From the NCBI GenBank assembly GCA_934747255.1, contig CAKVGH010000005.1, positions 1 to 64,000 of the forward strand: a DNA stretch of 64,000 nucleotides. The letters run 5' to 3'. Every line of letters starts with the position of its first letter. The stretch's first letter is position 1. Shown piece after piece: positions 35,703 through 44,207 of the stretch. Source of the DNA: an uncultured Clostridia bacterium (GTDB taxonomy: Bacteria > Bacillota > Clostridia > Christensenellales > UBA1242). Position numbers and translations under genes: made by a program. The notes beneath the pieces are model-generated. The model had not been told where the DNA came from. It did not search any database and saw nothing but the letters and a program-made list of their open reading frames with translations.

Positions 35703-35742
35703 TGCATTGTAAGTAAAAACTTATAATTTTTGTTTGTTACTT

Positions 35743-35859
35743 TTAGCCTTGGCGTTGTTTGTGTTTTTTGTATTTACTGCAAATAACAAATATTTTGCCT
35801 TCGCGCTTAATAACTTTACAAGAACTACAAATAGGTTTTACTGATGGTCTTACTTTCAT
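35743..35859 (-). CDS. rpmJ: 50S ribosomal protein L36
   Basis: 38 aa, translated by hand: MKVRPSVKPICSSCKVIKRE, then GKIFVICSKYKKHKQRQG. It has Cys11, Cys14 and Cys27 with a late His, the zinc-ribbon C+ form; it is one residue longer than the usual 37. The ATG at 35859 is preceded by AGGAG. Between infA and rpsM, the standard place. Confidence 0.97.
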   Translation of the reverse strand: MKVRPSVKPICSSCKVIKREGKIFVICSKYKKHKQRQG

Positions 35860-35871
35860 AATTTTCTCCTT

Positions 35872-36090
35872 TTAGTTTTTTGCTCGCCAAGTAATTCTGC
35901 CACGAGTAAGGTCATAAGGGCTCATTTCCACTTTGACTTTATCGCCAACAAGAATTCTAATATTGTTTATTCTAAGTTTACCTGCTAGATAGCCTGTTAT
36001 AATAACGCCATTCGAGAGTTCGATTTTGATATCGTCTCTTTGAATGTCAACTACAACGCCTTCTAGTTCTAGGCAATCTTCCTTTGGCAT
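35872..36090 (-). CDS. infA: Translation initiation factor IF-1
   Basis: 72 aa S1/OB-fold protein with LEGVVVDIQRDDIKIELSNG, GDKVKVEMSPYDLTRGRITW. It binds the 30S A site with IF-2 and IF-3. AGGAG precedes the ATG, within the end of the KOW gene. Confidence 0.97.
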   Translation of the reverse strand: MPKEDCLELEGVVVDIQRDDIKIELSNGVIITGYLAGKLRINNIRILVGDKVKVEMSPYDLTRGRITWRAKN

Positions 36091-36093
36091 AAA

Positions 36094-36375
36094 CTATTCT
36101 CCTTTTAAGTTTTGCTTGAACTTTCTAAGTGCGCTATAAATTTCCGCATCATAGATTGTTTTGTTGTTTTGAATTTTGTCTTTTAGGTTTTCTACAACTA
36201 TTCCCATAGATTCCAAATGCTTATCGTTTTTGACTTTTGGATTTTCAATAAGTTTTGTATCACCATTGACTAGATAAATTTTATCACATTCGACTTTGTA
36301 AATCAAGTATAAATTATCTTTATCTCTGCCTTTAATGCTTTTTACAATTTCAGCGACAGAAAATTTGTTTTTCAT
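36094..36375 (-). CDS. KOW-domain ribosomal L14e-like protein
   Basis: 93 aa. Begins FSVAEIVKSIKGRDKDNLYL, like the KOW motif of the small proteins that stand between map and infA in Clostridia (B. subtilis YbzG group). Probably RNA-binding; bound partner not established. AGGGG precedes the ATG; its stop is 3 bp from the infA start. Confidence 0.82.
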   Translation of the reverse strand: MKNKFSVAEIVKSIKGRDKDNLYLIYKVECDKIYLVNGDTKLIENPKVKNDKHLESMGIVVENLKDKIQNNKTIYDAEIYSALRKFKQNLKGE

Positions 36376-36383
36376 ATTTTCCC

Positions 36384-37130
36384 CTAAATTGTTAAAATTT
36401 CAACCTTATCATTGATAATTGCTACTGTGTTTTCGTAGTGGCAAGATGGCTTACCATCTCTTGTAACGCAAGTCCAACCATCTTCTTTTATCACAATTTC
36501 CTTTCTACCCATATTTACCATAGGTTCAATCGCAATAACGAGTCCGTTTTCAATTTTTTCGCCAAAATTTTTGTGACCATAGTTTGGTACTGCTGGGTCT
36601 TCGTGCATATCTTTTCCAATGCCGTGTCCAACCATTTCTCTAATAACCGAAAAGCCGTTTGATTCAACATATTTTTGTATTGCTTCGCTAATATCTCCAA
36701 TATGTCCGCCAACTTTGATTGCTTTTAAGCCTTCAAAGAAAGATTGTTTTGTAACATCAATGAGTTTTTGCTTTTGTGGACTAATTTTGCCCACTGCAAA
36801 TGTTCGTGTTGCATCTCCGTGATAGCCGTGAATATAAGCACAACAATCAATACTGATTATGTCGCCTTCCTTCAAAATTACATCACTTGATGGAATACCG
36901 TGAACAATAACATCATTAACGCTTGCACAAATTGTGGCTGGATAGCCTTCGTATCCCTTGCAACTTGGAATTGCACCCTGACTACGAATGTAATCTTCGG
37001 CAATTTGGTCAAGTTCAAGTGTTGATATACCTGGTTTGATGTGCTTTCCAACTTCCATAATTGCATCTATGGTTATTTTTCCTGCAATTCTCATTAGGTC
37101 TATTTGTTTTTGTGTCTTTAATTTAATCAT
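36384..37130 (-). CDS. map: Methionine aminopeptidase, type I
   Basis: 248 aa. Removes the initiator Met. Metal ligands visible in ISIDCCAYIHGYHGDATRTF (two Asp), MVGHGIGKDMHEDP (His) and VIAIEPMVN (Glu), plus SCHYENTVAI, where the usual EHT is ENT. Starts inside the end of adk, so the two are coupled. Confidence 0.97.
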   Translation of the reverse strand: MIKLKTQKQIDLMRIAGKITIDAIMEVGKHIKPGISTLELDQIAEDYIRSQGAIPSCKGYEGYPATICASVNDVIVHGIPSSDVILKEGDIISIDCCAYIHGYHGDATRTFAVGKISPQKQKLIDVTKQSFFEGLKAIKVGGHIGDISEAIQKYVESNGFSVIREMVGHGIGKDMHEDPAVPNYGHKNFGEKIENGLVIAIEPMVNMGRKEIVIKEDGWTCVTRDGKPSCHYENTVAIINDKVEILTI

Positions 37131-37743
37131 TTTTTAATCTGCCTTCAATCTCACTATAAATCTCTTCGACAGTTGTGTTACCAATAACTTCGATAACCTT
37201 ATTTTGTGCTTTATAATATTCAACAATAGGTAAAGTCTCTTTTACAAAAGTTGCATATCTTTTTTGGACTGTTTCTTCTGTATCATCACTTCGCTTTGTT
37301 AATTTTCCACCACAATATATGCAAGGTGTAACCTTTTCACTAATTGTGTTAGTTTTTTTACAATCACTACAAACATATCGTCCAGCAATTCGTTTAAGCA
37401 AGTTTTCTAAACTTACATTTATAAAAACTACTTTATCTATGTTAATAATGTTATCTAATTGTTTGGCTTGATATAAAGTTCTTGGGAAGCCATCTAAAAG
37501 CACTCCGTTTTTGGTGTCACTTTTAGACAGCCTTTCCTTCAAAACTTCTATTGTTATATTATCTGGAACAAGGTTTCCCTTTTCCATATAGTCTTTTACC
37601 GTTTTTCCTAATTCGGTGTCTTTTTTCATTTCTTCTCGAAGAAGTTCCCCTGTGGAGATATGTTTAAGACCCAAATTTTGTTGCAATAGTGTTGCCTGTG
37701 TACCCTTGCCTGCAAGCGGTGCACCGATTAAAACTATATTCAT
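37123..37743 (-). CDS. adk: Adenylate kinase, zinc-type LID
   Basis: 206 aa. AMP and ATP to two ADP. P-loop reads GAPLAGKGTQ, with Leu where GxPGAGKGT is usual. LID has CSDC...CIYC, four cysteines for zinc, as in Gram-positive enzymes. LLDGFPRTLYQA is the AMP-binding segment. AGGAG precedes the ATG. Confidence 0.96.
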   Translation of the reverse strand: MNIVLIGAPLAGKGTQATLLQQNLGLKHISTGELLREEMKKDTELGKTVKDYMEKGNLVPDNITIEVLKERLSKSDTKNGVLLDGFPRTLYQAKQLDNIINIDKVVFINVSLENLLKRIAGRYVCSDCKKTNTISEKVTPCIYCGGKLTKRSDDTEETVQKRYATFVKETLPIVEYYKAQNKVIEVIGNTTVEEIYSEIEGRLKND

Positions 37744-37751
37744 AAAACTCC

Positions 37752-39041
37752 TTATTTTAAGAAACCACGATAATTTTTTAGCATTAGTTGTTGTTCAAGT
37801 GCCTTGTTAACTTCGAGTGCTACACCAACTACGATAATCATACCAGTTGCACTGAATGCGTTAATTAAACCGCCTGAACCGATTGCTTTGAATACAAGTG
37901 TTGGAACAATTGCAATAAATGCAAGGAATATTGCTCCAAAAAGTGTAATTCTGTTGCTGATTTTTTTCAAATACTCTGCGGTTGGTTTACCTGGTCTTGT
38001 TCCTGGAATAAATCCACCGTTAGATTGAATTTGCTTTGAAATGTCTTCTGGGTTGAAACTCATTTGAGCATAGAAATATGCAAAGAATAGAATTAACAAT
38101 CCAAGAACTACTGAGTATGCCCACGAACCTGCACCCAAGTATGTTGAATACCAAGTTGCTGCTCCGCTTGTTGGACAGAAAATACTCATAATAATTTGTG
38201 GGAATGATAGGAAACTCATCGCAAAGATGATTGGCATAACGCCTGTTCCCATAAGTTTTACTGGAATGTATGTGCTTTGTCCACCATACATTTTTCTTCC
38301 CTTAATTTGTTTTGCGTATTGAACTTTTACTTTTCTTTCTGCTCCGTCCATCATTACGATTAACGCAAAGATTAAAACAAGAACAACCAAGAAAATTAAA
38401 ATATTCCATAATTCATCAATATTACCAGTGAATGCACTTTTTAATGATGCATACATTGATGTTGCTGCTGTACTCAAAATACCAACGAAAATTAGCATTG
38501 ATACGCCGTTTGAGATTCCAACTTCGGTGATTTTTTCACCAAGCCAGTATGTGAACATTGAACCTGCTGTTAAGATAATAACAACGCAAGCACCTGTTAC
38601 CCATTTTGGAGCACCCATAAACAAGTCAATGAGTTTGTCGCCACCAAATGCTGCTACGATACCAATTGCTTGTGCTAGTCCTAAAAATAGTGTTACCCAT
38701 TTTGTGATACTAGCAATTTTCTTTCTGCCTTCTTCACCTTGCTTTGAAAGTCTTTCAAGTGGTGGGATTGCAAGAGTTAATAATTGTACGATAATTGATG
38801 CACTAATATATGGAGATACGCCAAGTGCCAAAATTGCACCTTGTGATAACGCACCACCACTAATTCCACTTAACAAGCTTAAAAATGATTGTCCTGAAAC
38901 AGCTTCACTAAACACTGTTAAGTTGATACCTGGAACTGGAATCCAGCAACCAAGTCTAAAAAGTAATAATAGTCCTAATGTTATGAAAATTTTCTTTCTG
39001 ATGTCTTTATTTTTGAAGGCATCTACCAAAGTTTTGAACAT
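37752..39041 (-). CDS. secY: Preprotein translocase subunit SecY
   Basis: 429 aa, ten membrane segments forming the Sec channel. Has GCWIPVPGINL near the start, the plug region with GALSQGAILALGVSPYISAS, and the cytosolic GGFIPGTRPGKPTAEYL loop. Its ATG shares one base with the rplO stop (TAATG). Confidence 0.98.
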   Translation of the reverse strand: MFKTLVDAFKNKDIRKKIFITLGLLLLFRLGCWIPVPGINLTVFSEAVSGQSFLSLLSGISGGALSQGAILALGVSPYISASIIVQLLTLAIPPLERLSKQGEEGRKKIASITKWVTLFLGLAQAIGIVAAFGGDKLIDLFMGAPKWVTGACVVIILTAGSMFTYWLGEKITEVGISNGVSMLIFVGILSTAATSMYASLKSAFTGNIDELWNILIFLVVLVLIFALIVMMDGAERKVKVQYAKQIKGRKMYGGQSTYIPVKLMGTGVMPIIFAMSFLSFPQIIMSIFCPTSGAATWYSTYLGAGSWAYSVVLGLLILFFAYFYAQMSFNPEDISKQIQSNGGFIPGTRPGKPTAEYLKKISNRITLFGAIFLAFIAIVPTLVFKAIGSGGLINAFSATGMIIVVGVALEVNKALEQQLMLKNYRGFLK

Positions 39042-39484
39042 TATAACACCTCAATACTTCCGCCTGCTTGTTTAATTTTTTCAATTGCAGACTCAGTGAA
39101 TTTGTTTGCCTTAACTGTTAAGTTTTTAGTCAAACTTCCGTTGCCGAGAACTTTAAGACCGTTTTTATCGAGTTTGCCAATAATACCGTCTTTCCTTAGT
39201 AATTCTGCATCAACAACTGTACCATTTTCGTATTTTTCAAATACTGAAACATTAACAGTTGTGTATTCTTTTCTAAAATGGTTTGTAAAGCCCATTTTTG
39301 GAAGTCTTCTAAGCAATGGCATTTGACCACCTTCAAATCCTGGTCTTACTCCGCCACCACTACGACTGTTTTGTCCCTTTTGGCCTTTTCCTGATGTCTT
39401 TCCTAATCCTGAACCTGTTCCTCTACCAAGTCTTCTTCTAGCCTTTGTAGAGTTTGGAGCAGGAGATAATTGGTTTAATTTCAT
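39041..39484 (-). CDS. rplO: 50S ribosomal protein L15
   Basis: 147 aa. The N-terminal RRLGRGTGSGLGKTSGKGQK and GGGVRPGFEGGQMPLLRRLP extension that enters 23S rRNA is complete. Coupled to secY. Confidence 0.98.
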   Translation of the reverse strand: MKLNQLSPAPNSTKARRRLGRGTGSGLGKTSGKGQKGQNSRSGGGVRPGFEGGQMPLLRRLPKMGFTNHFRKEYTTVNVSVFEKYENGTVVDAELLRKDGIIGKLDKNGLKVLGNGSLTKNLTVKANKFTESAIEKIKQAGGSIEVL

Positions 39485-39499
39485 TTTTTATTCCTCCTA

Positions 39500-39691
39500 C
39501 TACACATTTTCCACTTTTACAAAGTGTTGTACTTTGAACACCATTCCACGAATTGCGTCATTGTCTGGTAAGATATTAGTGTCACCAAGTTTGTGAAGAC
39601 CTAAACTTTCCAAAACTTTGTCGTGTTTATGATTAAAAGCGATTGTACTTCTAATATAAGTTACTTTAATTTTTTTACTTTCTTTTGCCAT
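39500..39691 (-). CDS. rpmD: 50S ribosomal protein L30
   Basis: 63 aa. ITYIRS-type start (KVTYIRSTIAFNHKHDKVLE), LGLHKLGDTNILPDNDAIRG; standard bacterial L30 length. Between rpsE and rplO. Confidence 0.96.
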   Translation of the reverse strand: MAKESKKIKVTYIRSTIAFNHKHDKVLESLGLHKLGDTNILPDNDAIRGMVFKVQHFVKVENV

Positions 39692-39703
39692 ATTTTACCT
39701 CGC

Positions 39704-40213
39704 TTATATCTCTTCTACAGATTTACCACGAAGTGTGGCAACTTGTTCCTTAGTTTTTAGATTTTGCAAGCCGTTCAATGTTGCTTTGATAACATTGATT
39801 TTGTTTCTTGCACCATGTGTTTTACTAATAATATCTTTAATTCCGCAAAGGTCAACAACTGCTCTTACTGCACCACCTGCAATAACTCCTGTTCCTTCTG
39901 GTGCTGGTCTAAGTAATACTTGTGACTTTCCAAAAGTACCAATAGTTTCGTGTGGAATTGATGTACCAAGCAAGGAAATATCAACCATATTTTTCTTTCC
40001 ATTTTGGAAAGCCTTTTCGATTGCGGCTGTTGTATCAATAGATTTTCCGCTACCAATACCAACTTTGCCTTTTTTGTTACCAACTACCATTGTTACTGAG
40101 AAGTTAAGTGTTCTACCACCCTTAACAACCTTTGTAACACGGCGAATTGAGATAACTCTTTTATCGATATCAGATTCTTCCCTTTGGAATTTTCTTTCTT
40201 CTCTCTTAGCCAT
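39704..40213 (-). CDS. rpsE: 30S ribosomal protein S5
   Basis: 169 aa. Double-stranded RNA-binding part with RVTKVVKGGRTLNFSVTMVV and C-terminal GTGVIAGGAVRAVVDLCGI. Involved in decoding fidelity. Two-part fold complete. Confidence 0.98.
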   Translation of the reverse strand: MAKREERKFQREESDIDKRVISIRRVTKVVKGGRTLNFSVTMVVGNKKGKVGIGSGKSIDTTAAIEKAFQNGKKNMVDISLLGTSIPHETIGTFGKSQVLLRPAPEGTGVIAGGAVRAVVDLCGIKDIISKTHGARNKINVIKATLNGLQNLKTKEQVATLRGKSVEEI

Positions 40214-40222
40214 TGTATCCTC

Positions 40223-40591
40223 CTAAAACTTTAAGCCAGCATCTCTGGCACCTTCTGCAACTTGTTTTACTCTACCTGTGTAGATATATCCGCCTCTGTC
40301 AAATACAACTTCGTTGATTTTTTTCTTCAAAGCTTTCTTTGCAACTGCTTCTCCAACAAGTCTTGCTTGTTCAGATTTTGTTTTGCCTTTTAACTTGCTA
40401 GCAAGTCCTTTTTCTTTTGAACTAGCACTAACAATAGTTGTTTGTTTTTCATCATCAATAATTTGACAATAAATTTCGTTTGTTGAACGGTAAACGCTAA
40501 GTCTTGGACGAAGAGAAGTACCGCTGATTTTTCTTCTAATTCTTGCGTGACGAATTAGTCTTTGTTCATTTTTATCAATAGTCTTATTCAT
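40223..40591 (-). CDS. rplR: 50S ribosomal protein L18
   Basis: 122 aa. RHARIRRKISGTSLRPRLSV and FDRGGYIYTGRVKQVAEGAR; binds 5S rRNA with L5. Confidence 0.98.
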   Translation of the reverse strand: MNKTIDKNEQRLIRHARIRRKISGTSLRPRLSVYRSTNEIYCQIIDDEKQTTIVSASSKEKGLASKLKGKTKSEQARLVGEAVAKKALKKKINEVVFDRGGYIYTGRVKQVAEGARDAGLKF

Positions 40592-40607
40592 TTCTCATTC
40601 CTCCCTT

Positions 40608-41150
40608 TTACTTCTTGCCTACTTTCTTACCTTCTTTTTGTACAACGACTTCGTCAATGTATCTAATACCATATAGGTGGTAAGGTTCAACTGGTTTTAA
40701 TGCTCTAATTTTTGCAGCAACTTGACCAACATATTCCTTGTCAATACCAGATACAACAACTTTGTCTGCATCTAATGTTTCCAACTTAATACCTTCTGGT
40801 TCAACCACTTCAACTGGTTTAGAGAAACCAATATTCATAACAAGTTTGTTACCTTGTTTTGTTAATCTATAACCAACACCTTTAACAATCAAAGTCTTTT
40901 TGAAACCTTCTGTTACACCCACAACCATATTGTGAATAAGTGCTCTGTATAGACCGTGTTTTGCTCTTGTTTCGCCTTCGTTGTTATCACGAGTCAAAAC
41001 AAGTTCGTTTTCTTTTTGTTCGAGTTTGATTTTAGAATCAATTTCTCTTGTTAATGTGCCTAATTTACCACTAACTGTAATTGTGTTACCGTTAAGTTCA
41101 ACTTTAACACCTTCTGGTAAGTGAATAGGCATCTTTCCAATTCTTGACAT
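40608..41150 (-). CDS. rplF: 50S ribosomal protein L6
   Basis: 180 aa. MSRIGKMPIHLPEGVKVELN and the C-terminal EPYHLYGIRYIDEVVVQKEG-type end. Two repeated L6 domains; close to the GTPase-associated centre. Confidence 0.98.
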   Translation of the reverse strand: MSRIGKMPIHLPEGVKVELNGNTITVSGKLGTLTREIDSKIKLEQKENELVLTRDNNEGETRAKHGLYRALIHNMVVGVTEGFKKTLIVKGVGYRLTKQGNKLVMNIGFSKPVEVVEPEGIKLETLDADKVVVSGIDKEYVGQVAAKIRALKPVEPYHLYGIRYIDEVVVQKEGKKVGKK

Positions 41151-41170
41151 AATTTTTTCCTCCTATTTTC

Positions 41171-41566
41171 TTACCATACATAAGCAAGTACTTCACCGCC
41201 AACTTTTGCTTGACGAGCTTGCTTATCTGTCATAATTCCTTTGTTTGTGCTGATGATTGCAATTCCAAGACCATTAAGTACTTGTGGCAAATCTTCAACG
41301 CTAGAATAAATTCTAAGTCCAGGTGTAGAAATTCTCTTAATTCCGTTGATAACTTTTTGACCATTAGCACCATATTTTAATGTTACTAAAATGTTCTTTT
41401 TAATTCCTTCACCAACGATTTCTGCACTTTGAATGTAGCCCTCGCTAACCAAAAGGTCGGCAATTGCTTTTTTAATTTGAGATGCAGGTATTTCAACTGT
41501 ATCGTGTTTTGCTGTTAAAGCGTTACGAATTCTCGTAAGCATATCTGCGATTGGATCAAATGTCAT
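41171..41566 (-). CDS. rpsH: 30S ribosomal protein S8
   Basis: 131 aa. DPIADMLTRIRNALTAKHDT at the start and GIAIISTNKGIMTDKQARQA at the C-terminus. Central-domain 16S binder; in other bacteria the repressor of the spc operon. Confidence 0.98.
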   Translation of the reverse strand: MTFDPIADMLTRIRNALTAKHDTVEIPASQIKKAIADLLVSEGYIQSAEIVGEGIKKNILVTLKYGANGQKVINGIKRISTPGLRIYSSVEDLPQVLNGLGIAIISTNKGIMTDKQARQAKVGGEVLAYVW

Positions 41567-41584
41567 AATAATTACCCTCCTTTT

Positions 41585-41770
41585 TTACCAACTTGCCTTC
41601 TTTACTCCAGGAATTTCGCCATTGTTAGCCATTTTCCTGAAACAAACTCTGCAAATACCATATTTTTTTAACACAGCGTGAGGTCTTCCGCAAATTGTGC
41701 AACGAGTATATTCTCTTGTTGAGAATTTTTGTTCTCTTTGTTGCTTGATTTTCAATGCTTTTCTTGCCAT
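41585..41770 (-). CDS. rpsN: 30S ribosomal protein S14, zinc-type
   Basis: 61 aa short form with CTICGRPHAVLKKYGICRVC, the two CxxC pairs that hold zinc. Confidence 0.98.
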   Translation of the reverse strand: MARKALKIKQQREQKFSTREYTRCTICGRPHAVLKKYGICRVCFRKMANNGEIPGVKKASW

Positions 41771-41778
41771 AAACCCTC

Positions 41779-42333
41779 CTAATTCATAAATGGGAAGCCA
41801 AGTAGATTTAATAGAGAATATGCTTCCTTATCTGTGTTTGCTGTTGTTACAACGATAATATCGAAACCTCTAATTTTTTCGATTTTATCATAAGAAATCT
41901 CTGGGAAAATAAGTTGTTCTTTGATACCAAGAGCATAGTTGCCTCTGCCATCAAATGACTTTTTGCTAATTCCCTTAAAATCTCTAACTCTTGGAAGAGC
42001 GATTGAAATTAACTTGTCGATAAATTCATACATCTTCTTACCACGAAGTGTAACTTTTGCTCCGATTTTTTGTCCTTCACGGAGTTTGAAGTTTGAAATT
42101 GAGTGCTTAGATTCAACAACCAATGGTTTTTGACCTGCAATAAGACCAATTTCTTCAACTGCAAGGTTAAAACTCTTGCTGTTATCTTTACAATCACCAA
42201 GTCCTGCATTCAAAACAACTTTTGAAAGTTTTGGAACTTCGTTGATATTTTTGTAACCAAATTCTTTTTCAAGTGCTGGTACAACTGTATCGATATAATA
42301 TTGTTCTAATCTATTTTTTTCTGTATTAGCCAT
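41779..42333 (-). CDS. rplE: 50S ribosomal protein L5
   Basis: 184 aa. PKLSKVVLNAGLGDCKDNSK, SISNFKLREGQKIGAKVTLR and RDFKGISKKSFDGRGNYALG; binds 5S rRNA and touches P-site tRNA. Confidence 0.98.
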   Translation of the reverse strand: MANTEKNRLEQYYIDTVVPALEKEFGYKNINEVPKLSKVVLNAGLGDCKDNSKSFNLAVEEIGLIAGQKPLVVESKHSISNFKLREGQKIGAKVTLRGKKMYEFIDKLISIALPRVRDFKGISKKSFDGRGNYALGIKEQLIFPEISYDKIEKIRGFDIIVVTTANTDKEAYSLLNLLGFPFMN

Positions 42334-42351
42334 TATTATTTAATTCCTCCA

Positions 42352-42897
42352 TTAAGCCTTTTTAGATGCTTTTTTTGTAGTTGTTTTTTTTGCATCTTCA
42401 GTTTTTTCTGTTTTTTTAGTTGCTGGCTTTTTTGCAGGAGCTTTCTTTGTAGTAGTTGCTTTTGCAGTTGTCTTTTTTGTAGCTGGTTTTTCAGCCTTAA
42501 CTTCTGCTTTTGCTTCTACCTTTTTATCTTCTGCTTTTTTGTCAGCTTTCTTTGTTTCTTTTTTTGGTTTTACATATTTAGCATCAAGTTCTGCACCACA
42601 CTTTTTGCAAACTCTAACATGTTTGTCATCTTTAAGAGTGTGAGCAACTCTTGTAGCTTTGTCACAATGTGGACAAATTACCATAACATTGCTTGCATCA
42701 AATGGTGCTTCTGCCTTGATAATTTGTGATTTATCTTGGGTATTTCTAGCCTTTTTGTGCTTGCTTACAATGTTAATATTTTCAACAATAACTTTGTTTG
42801 ACTTTGGACTAACAGCCTTAACTTTACCTTTTTTGCCGTTTTCCTTGCCACTAATAACTAAAACTGTATCGCCTTTTTTAATTGATAAATTTTTCAT
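42352..42897 (-). CDS. rplX: 50S ribosomal protein L24 with H1-like C-terminal tail
   Basis: 181 aa. Residues 1-105 are normal L24: KOW start (KKGDTVLVISGKENGKKGKV) and a zinc ribbon, CPHC...CKKC. The last ~75 residues are a Lys/Ala/Thr/Pro tail with repeats such as KKAPAKKPATKKT, like the tail of histone H1 and of the 52071-54725 protein. Normal L24 is about 103-110 aa. The tail is in frame and no rearrangement is visible. Confidence 0.95.
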   Translation of the reverse strand: MKNLSIKKGDTVLVISGKENGKKGKVKAVSPKSNKVIVENINIVSKHKKARNTQDKSQIIKAEAPFDASNVMVICPHCDKATRVAHTLKDDKHVRVCKKCGAELDAKYVKPKKETKKADKKAEDKKVEAKAEVKAEKPATKKTTAKATTTKKAPAKKPATKKTEKTEDAKKTTTKKASKKA

Positions 42898-42908
42898 ATA
42901 TTAGCCTC

Positions 42909-43277
42909 CTATAATACCTCAGGAGCAAGAGATACGATTTTTGTATATCCTTTTTCACGAAGTTCACGAGCAACTGGCCCGAAAATTCTTGTTCCCTTTG
43001 GTTCTTTGTTATTGTCGATAATTACGGCAGCATTGTCGTCAAAACGAATATGTGAGCCGTCTGGTCTTTTTAGACCTTTTGTTGTTCTAACGATAACCGC
43101 TTTAACAACATCACCTTTTTTAGCAACTCCACCTGGGATTGCACTTTTTACACTGGCAACAATAATATCACCAATATTTGAACTCTTTCTTAAAGAGCCA
43201 CCAAGTAGTCTAATACACATAATTTCTTTTGCACCTGTGTTATCAGCAACTTTAAGTCTTGTTTGTGGTTGTACCAT
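42909..43277 (-). CDS. rplN: 50S ribosomal protein L14
   Basis: 122 aa. MVQPQTRLKVADNTGAKEIM, GTRIFGPVARELREKGYTKI; bridges to the 30S subunit. Confidence 0.98.
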   Translation of the reverse strand: MVQPQTRLKVADNTGAKEIMCIRLLGGSLRKSSNIGDIIVASVKSAIPGGVAKKGDVVKAVIVRTTKGLKRPDGSHIRFDDNAAVIIDNNKEPKGTRIFGPVARELREKGYTKIVSLAPEVL

Positions 43278-43289
43278 ATTGATTTCTCC

Positions 43290-43547
43290 TTATTTTGCCT
43301 TTTCGATAATTTTACTTACTCTGTGATATTTGTCTTTTGACAAATGTCTTGTTTCAACGATTTCGACTGTATCGCCTACATTGCACTCATTATTTTCATC
43401 GTGAGCCTTGAAATTTTTTGTTTTCTTAACTACTTTTCCATAAAGAGGGTGCTTAACATTGCTTGTAACAGCAACAGTAACAGTCTTGTCCATCTTGTTT
43501 GAAACAACAAGGCCTATTCTTTTTCTTCTTTCATTGCGTTCTTCCAT
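43290..43547 (-). CDS. rpsQ: 30S ribosomal protein S17
   Basis: 85 aa OB-fold. RKRIGLVVSNKMDKTVTVAV and VGDTVEIVETRHLSKDKYHR. Confidence 0.98.
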   Translation of the reverse strand: MEERNERRKRIGLVVSNKMDKTVTVAVTSNVKHPLYGKVVKKTKNFKAHDENNECNVGDTVEIVETRHLSKDKYHRVSKIIEKAK

Positions 43548-43560
43548 TGTTTAATCCTCC

Positions 43561-43764
43561 TTATGCTCTCTTGCCAGCAAGTTCTCTTTCTTTCAAGATA
43601 GTCTTAACTTTGGCAATGTCCTTTTTTGTAGTATTTAACATCATTGGGTTTGTTAATTGACCAGTAGCGTGTTGAAAACGCAAATTGAAAAGTTCTACTT
43701 TTAGTGATTTCAATTTTTCGTTAAGTTCTGCTGTGGTCATATTCTTAAAATCTACCGTTTTCAT
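43561..43764 (-). CDS. rpmC: 50S ribosomal protein L29
   Basis: 67 aa helical hairpin. LKSLKVELFNLRFQHATGQL is the family core. Lies at the tunnel exit. Its ATG shares one base with the rplP stop (TAATG). Confidence 0.97.
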   Translation of the reverse strand: MKTVDFKNMTTAELNEKLKSLKVELFNLRFQHATGQLTNPMMLNTTKKDIAKVKTILKERELAGKRA

Positions 43765-44207
43765 TACTTGCTACCACCTTCATTAGTTTCTGTTTGTTGT
43801 TCTGCTTTTTTAACAAACTTGCATTTGATTGGAAGTTTGTTAGAAGCAAGTCTTAATGCTTCTCTTGCAACATCTTCTGGAACACCAGCCATTTCAAAAA
43901 GTACTCTTCCTGGTTTAACGACTGCTACCCAATATTCAACTGAACCTTTACCACCACCCATACGAGTTCCTGCAGGTTGTTGTGTAATTGGTTTGTGTGG
44001 GAAAATATCAATCCATACTTTTCCGCCACGCTTAATAAATCTTGTCATTGCAACACGGGCTGCTTCAATTTGATTTGACTTAATCCATGCTGGCTCAGTA
44101 GCAACTAGTCCATATTCGCCGTAAGCGATTTTGTTACCTCTTGTTGCCTTACCTGTCATTCTGCCACGCATTTGTTTTCTTCTTTTTACTCTTTTAGGCA
44201 TCAACAT
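43764..44207 (-). CDS. rplP: 50S ribosomal protein L16
   Basis: 147 aa. MLMPKRVKRRKQMRGRMTGK and KPITQQPAGTRMGGGKGSVE; organises the A-site tRNA region. Starts inside the end of rpsC with GGAGGT upstream. Confidence 0.98.
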   Translation of the reverse strand: MLMPKRVKRRKQMRGRMTGKATRGNKIAYGEYGLVATEPAWIKSNQIEAARVAMTRFIKRGGKVWIDIFPHKPITQQPAGTRMGGGKGSVEYWVAVVKPGRVLFEMAGVPEDVAREALRLASNKLPIKCKFVKKAEQQTETNEGGSK

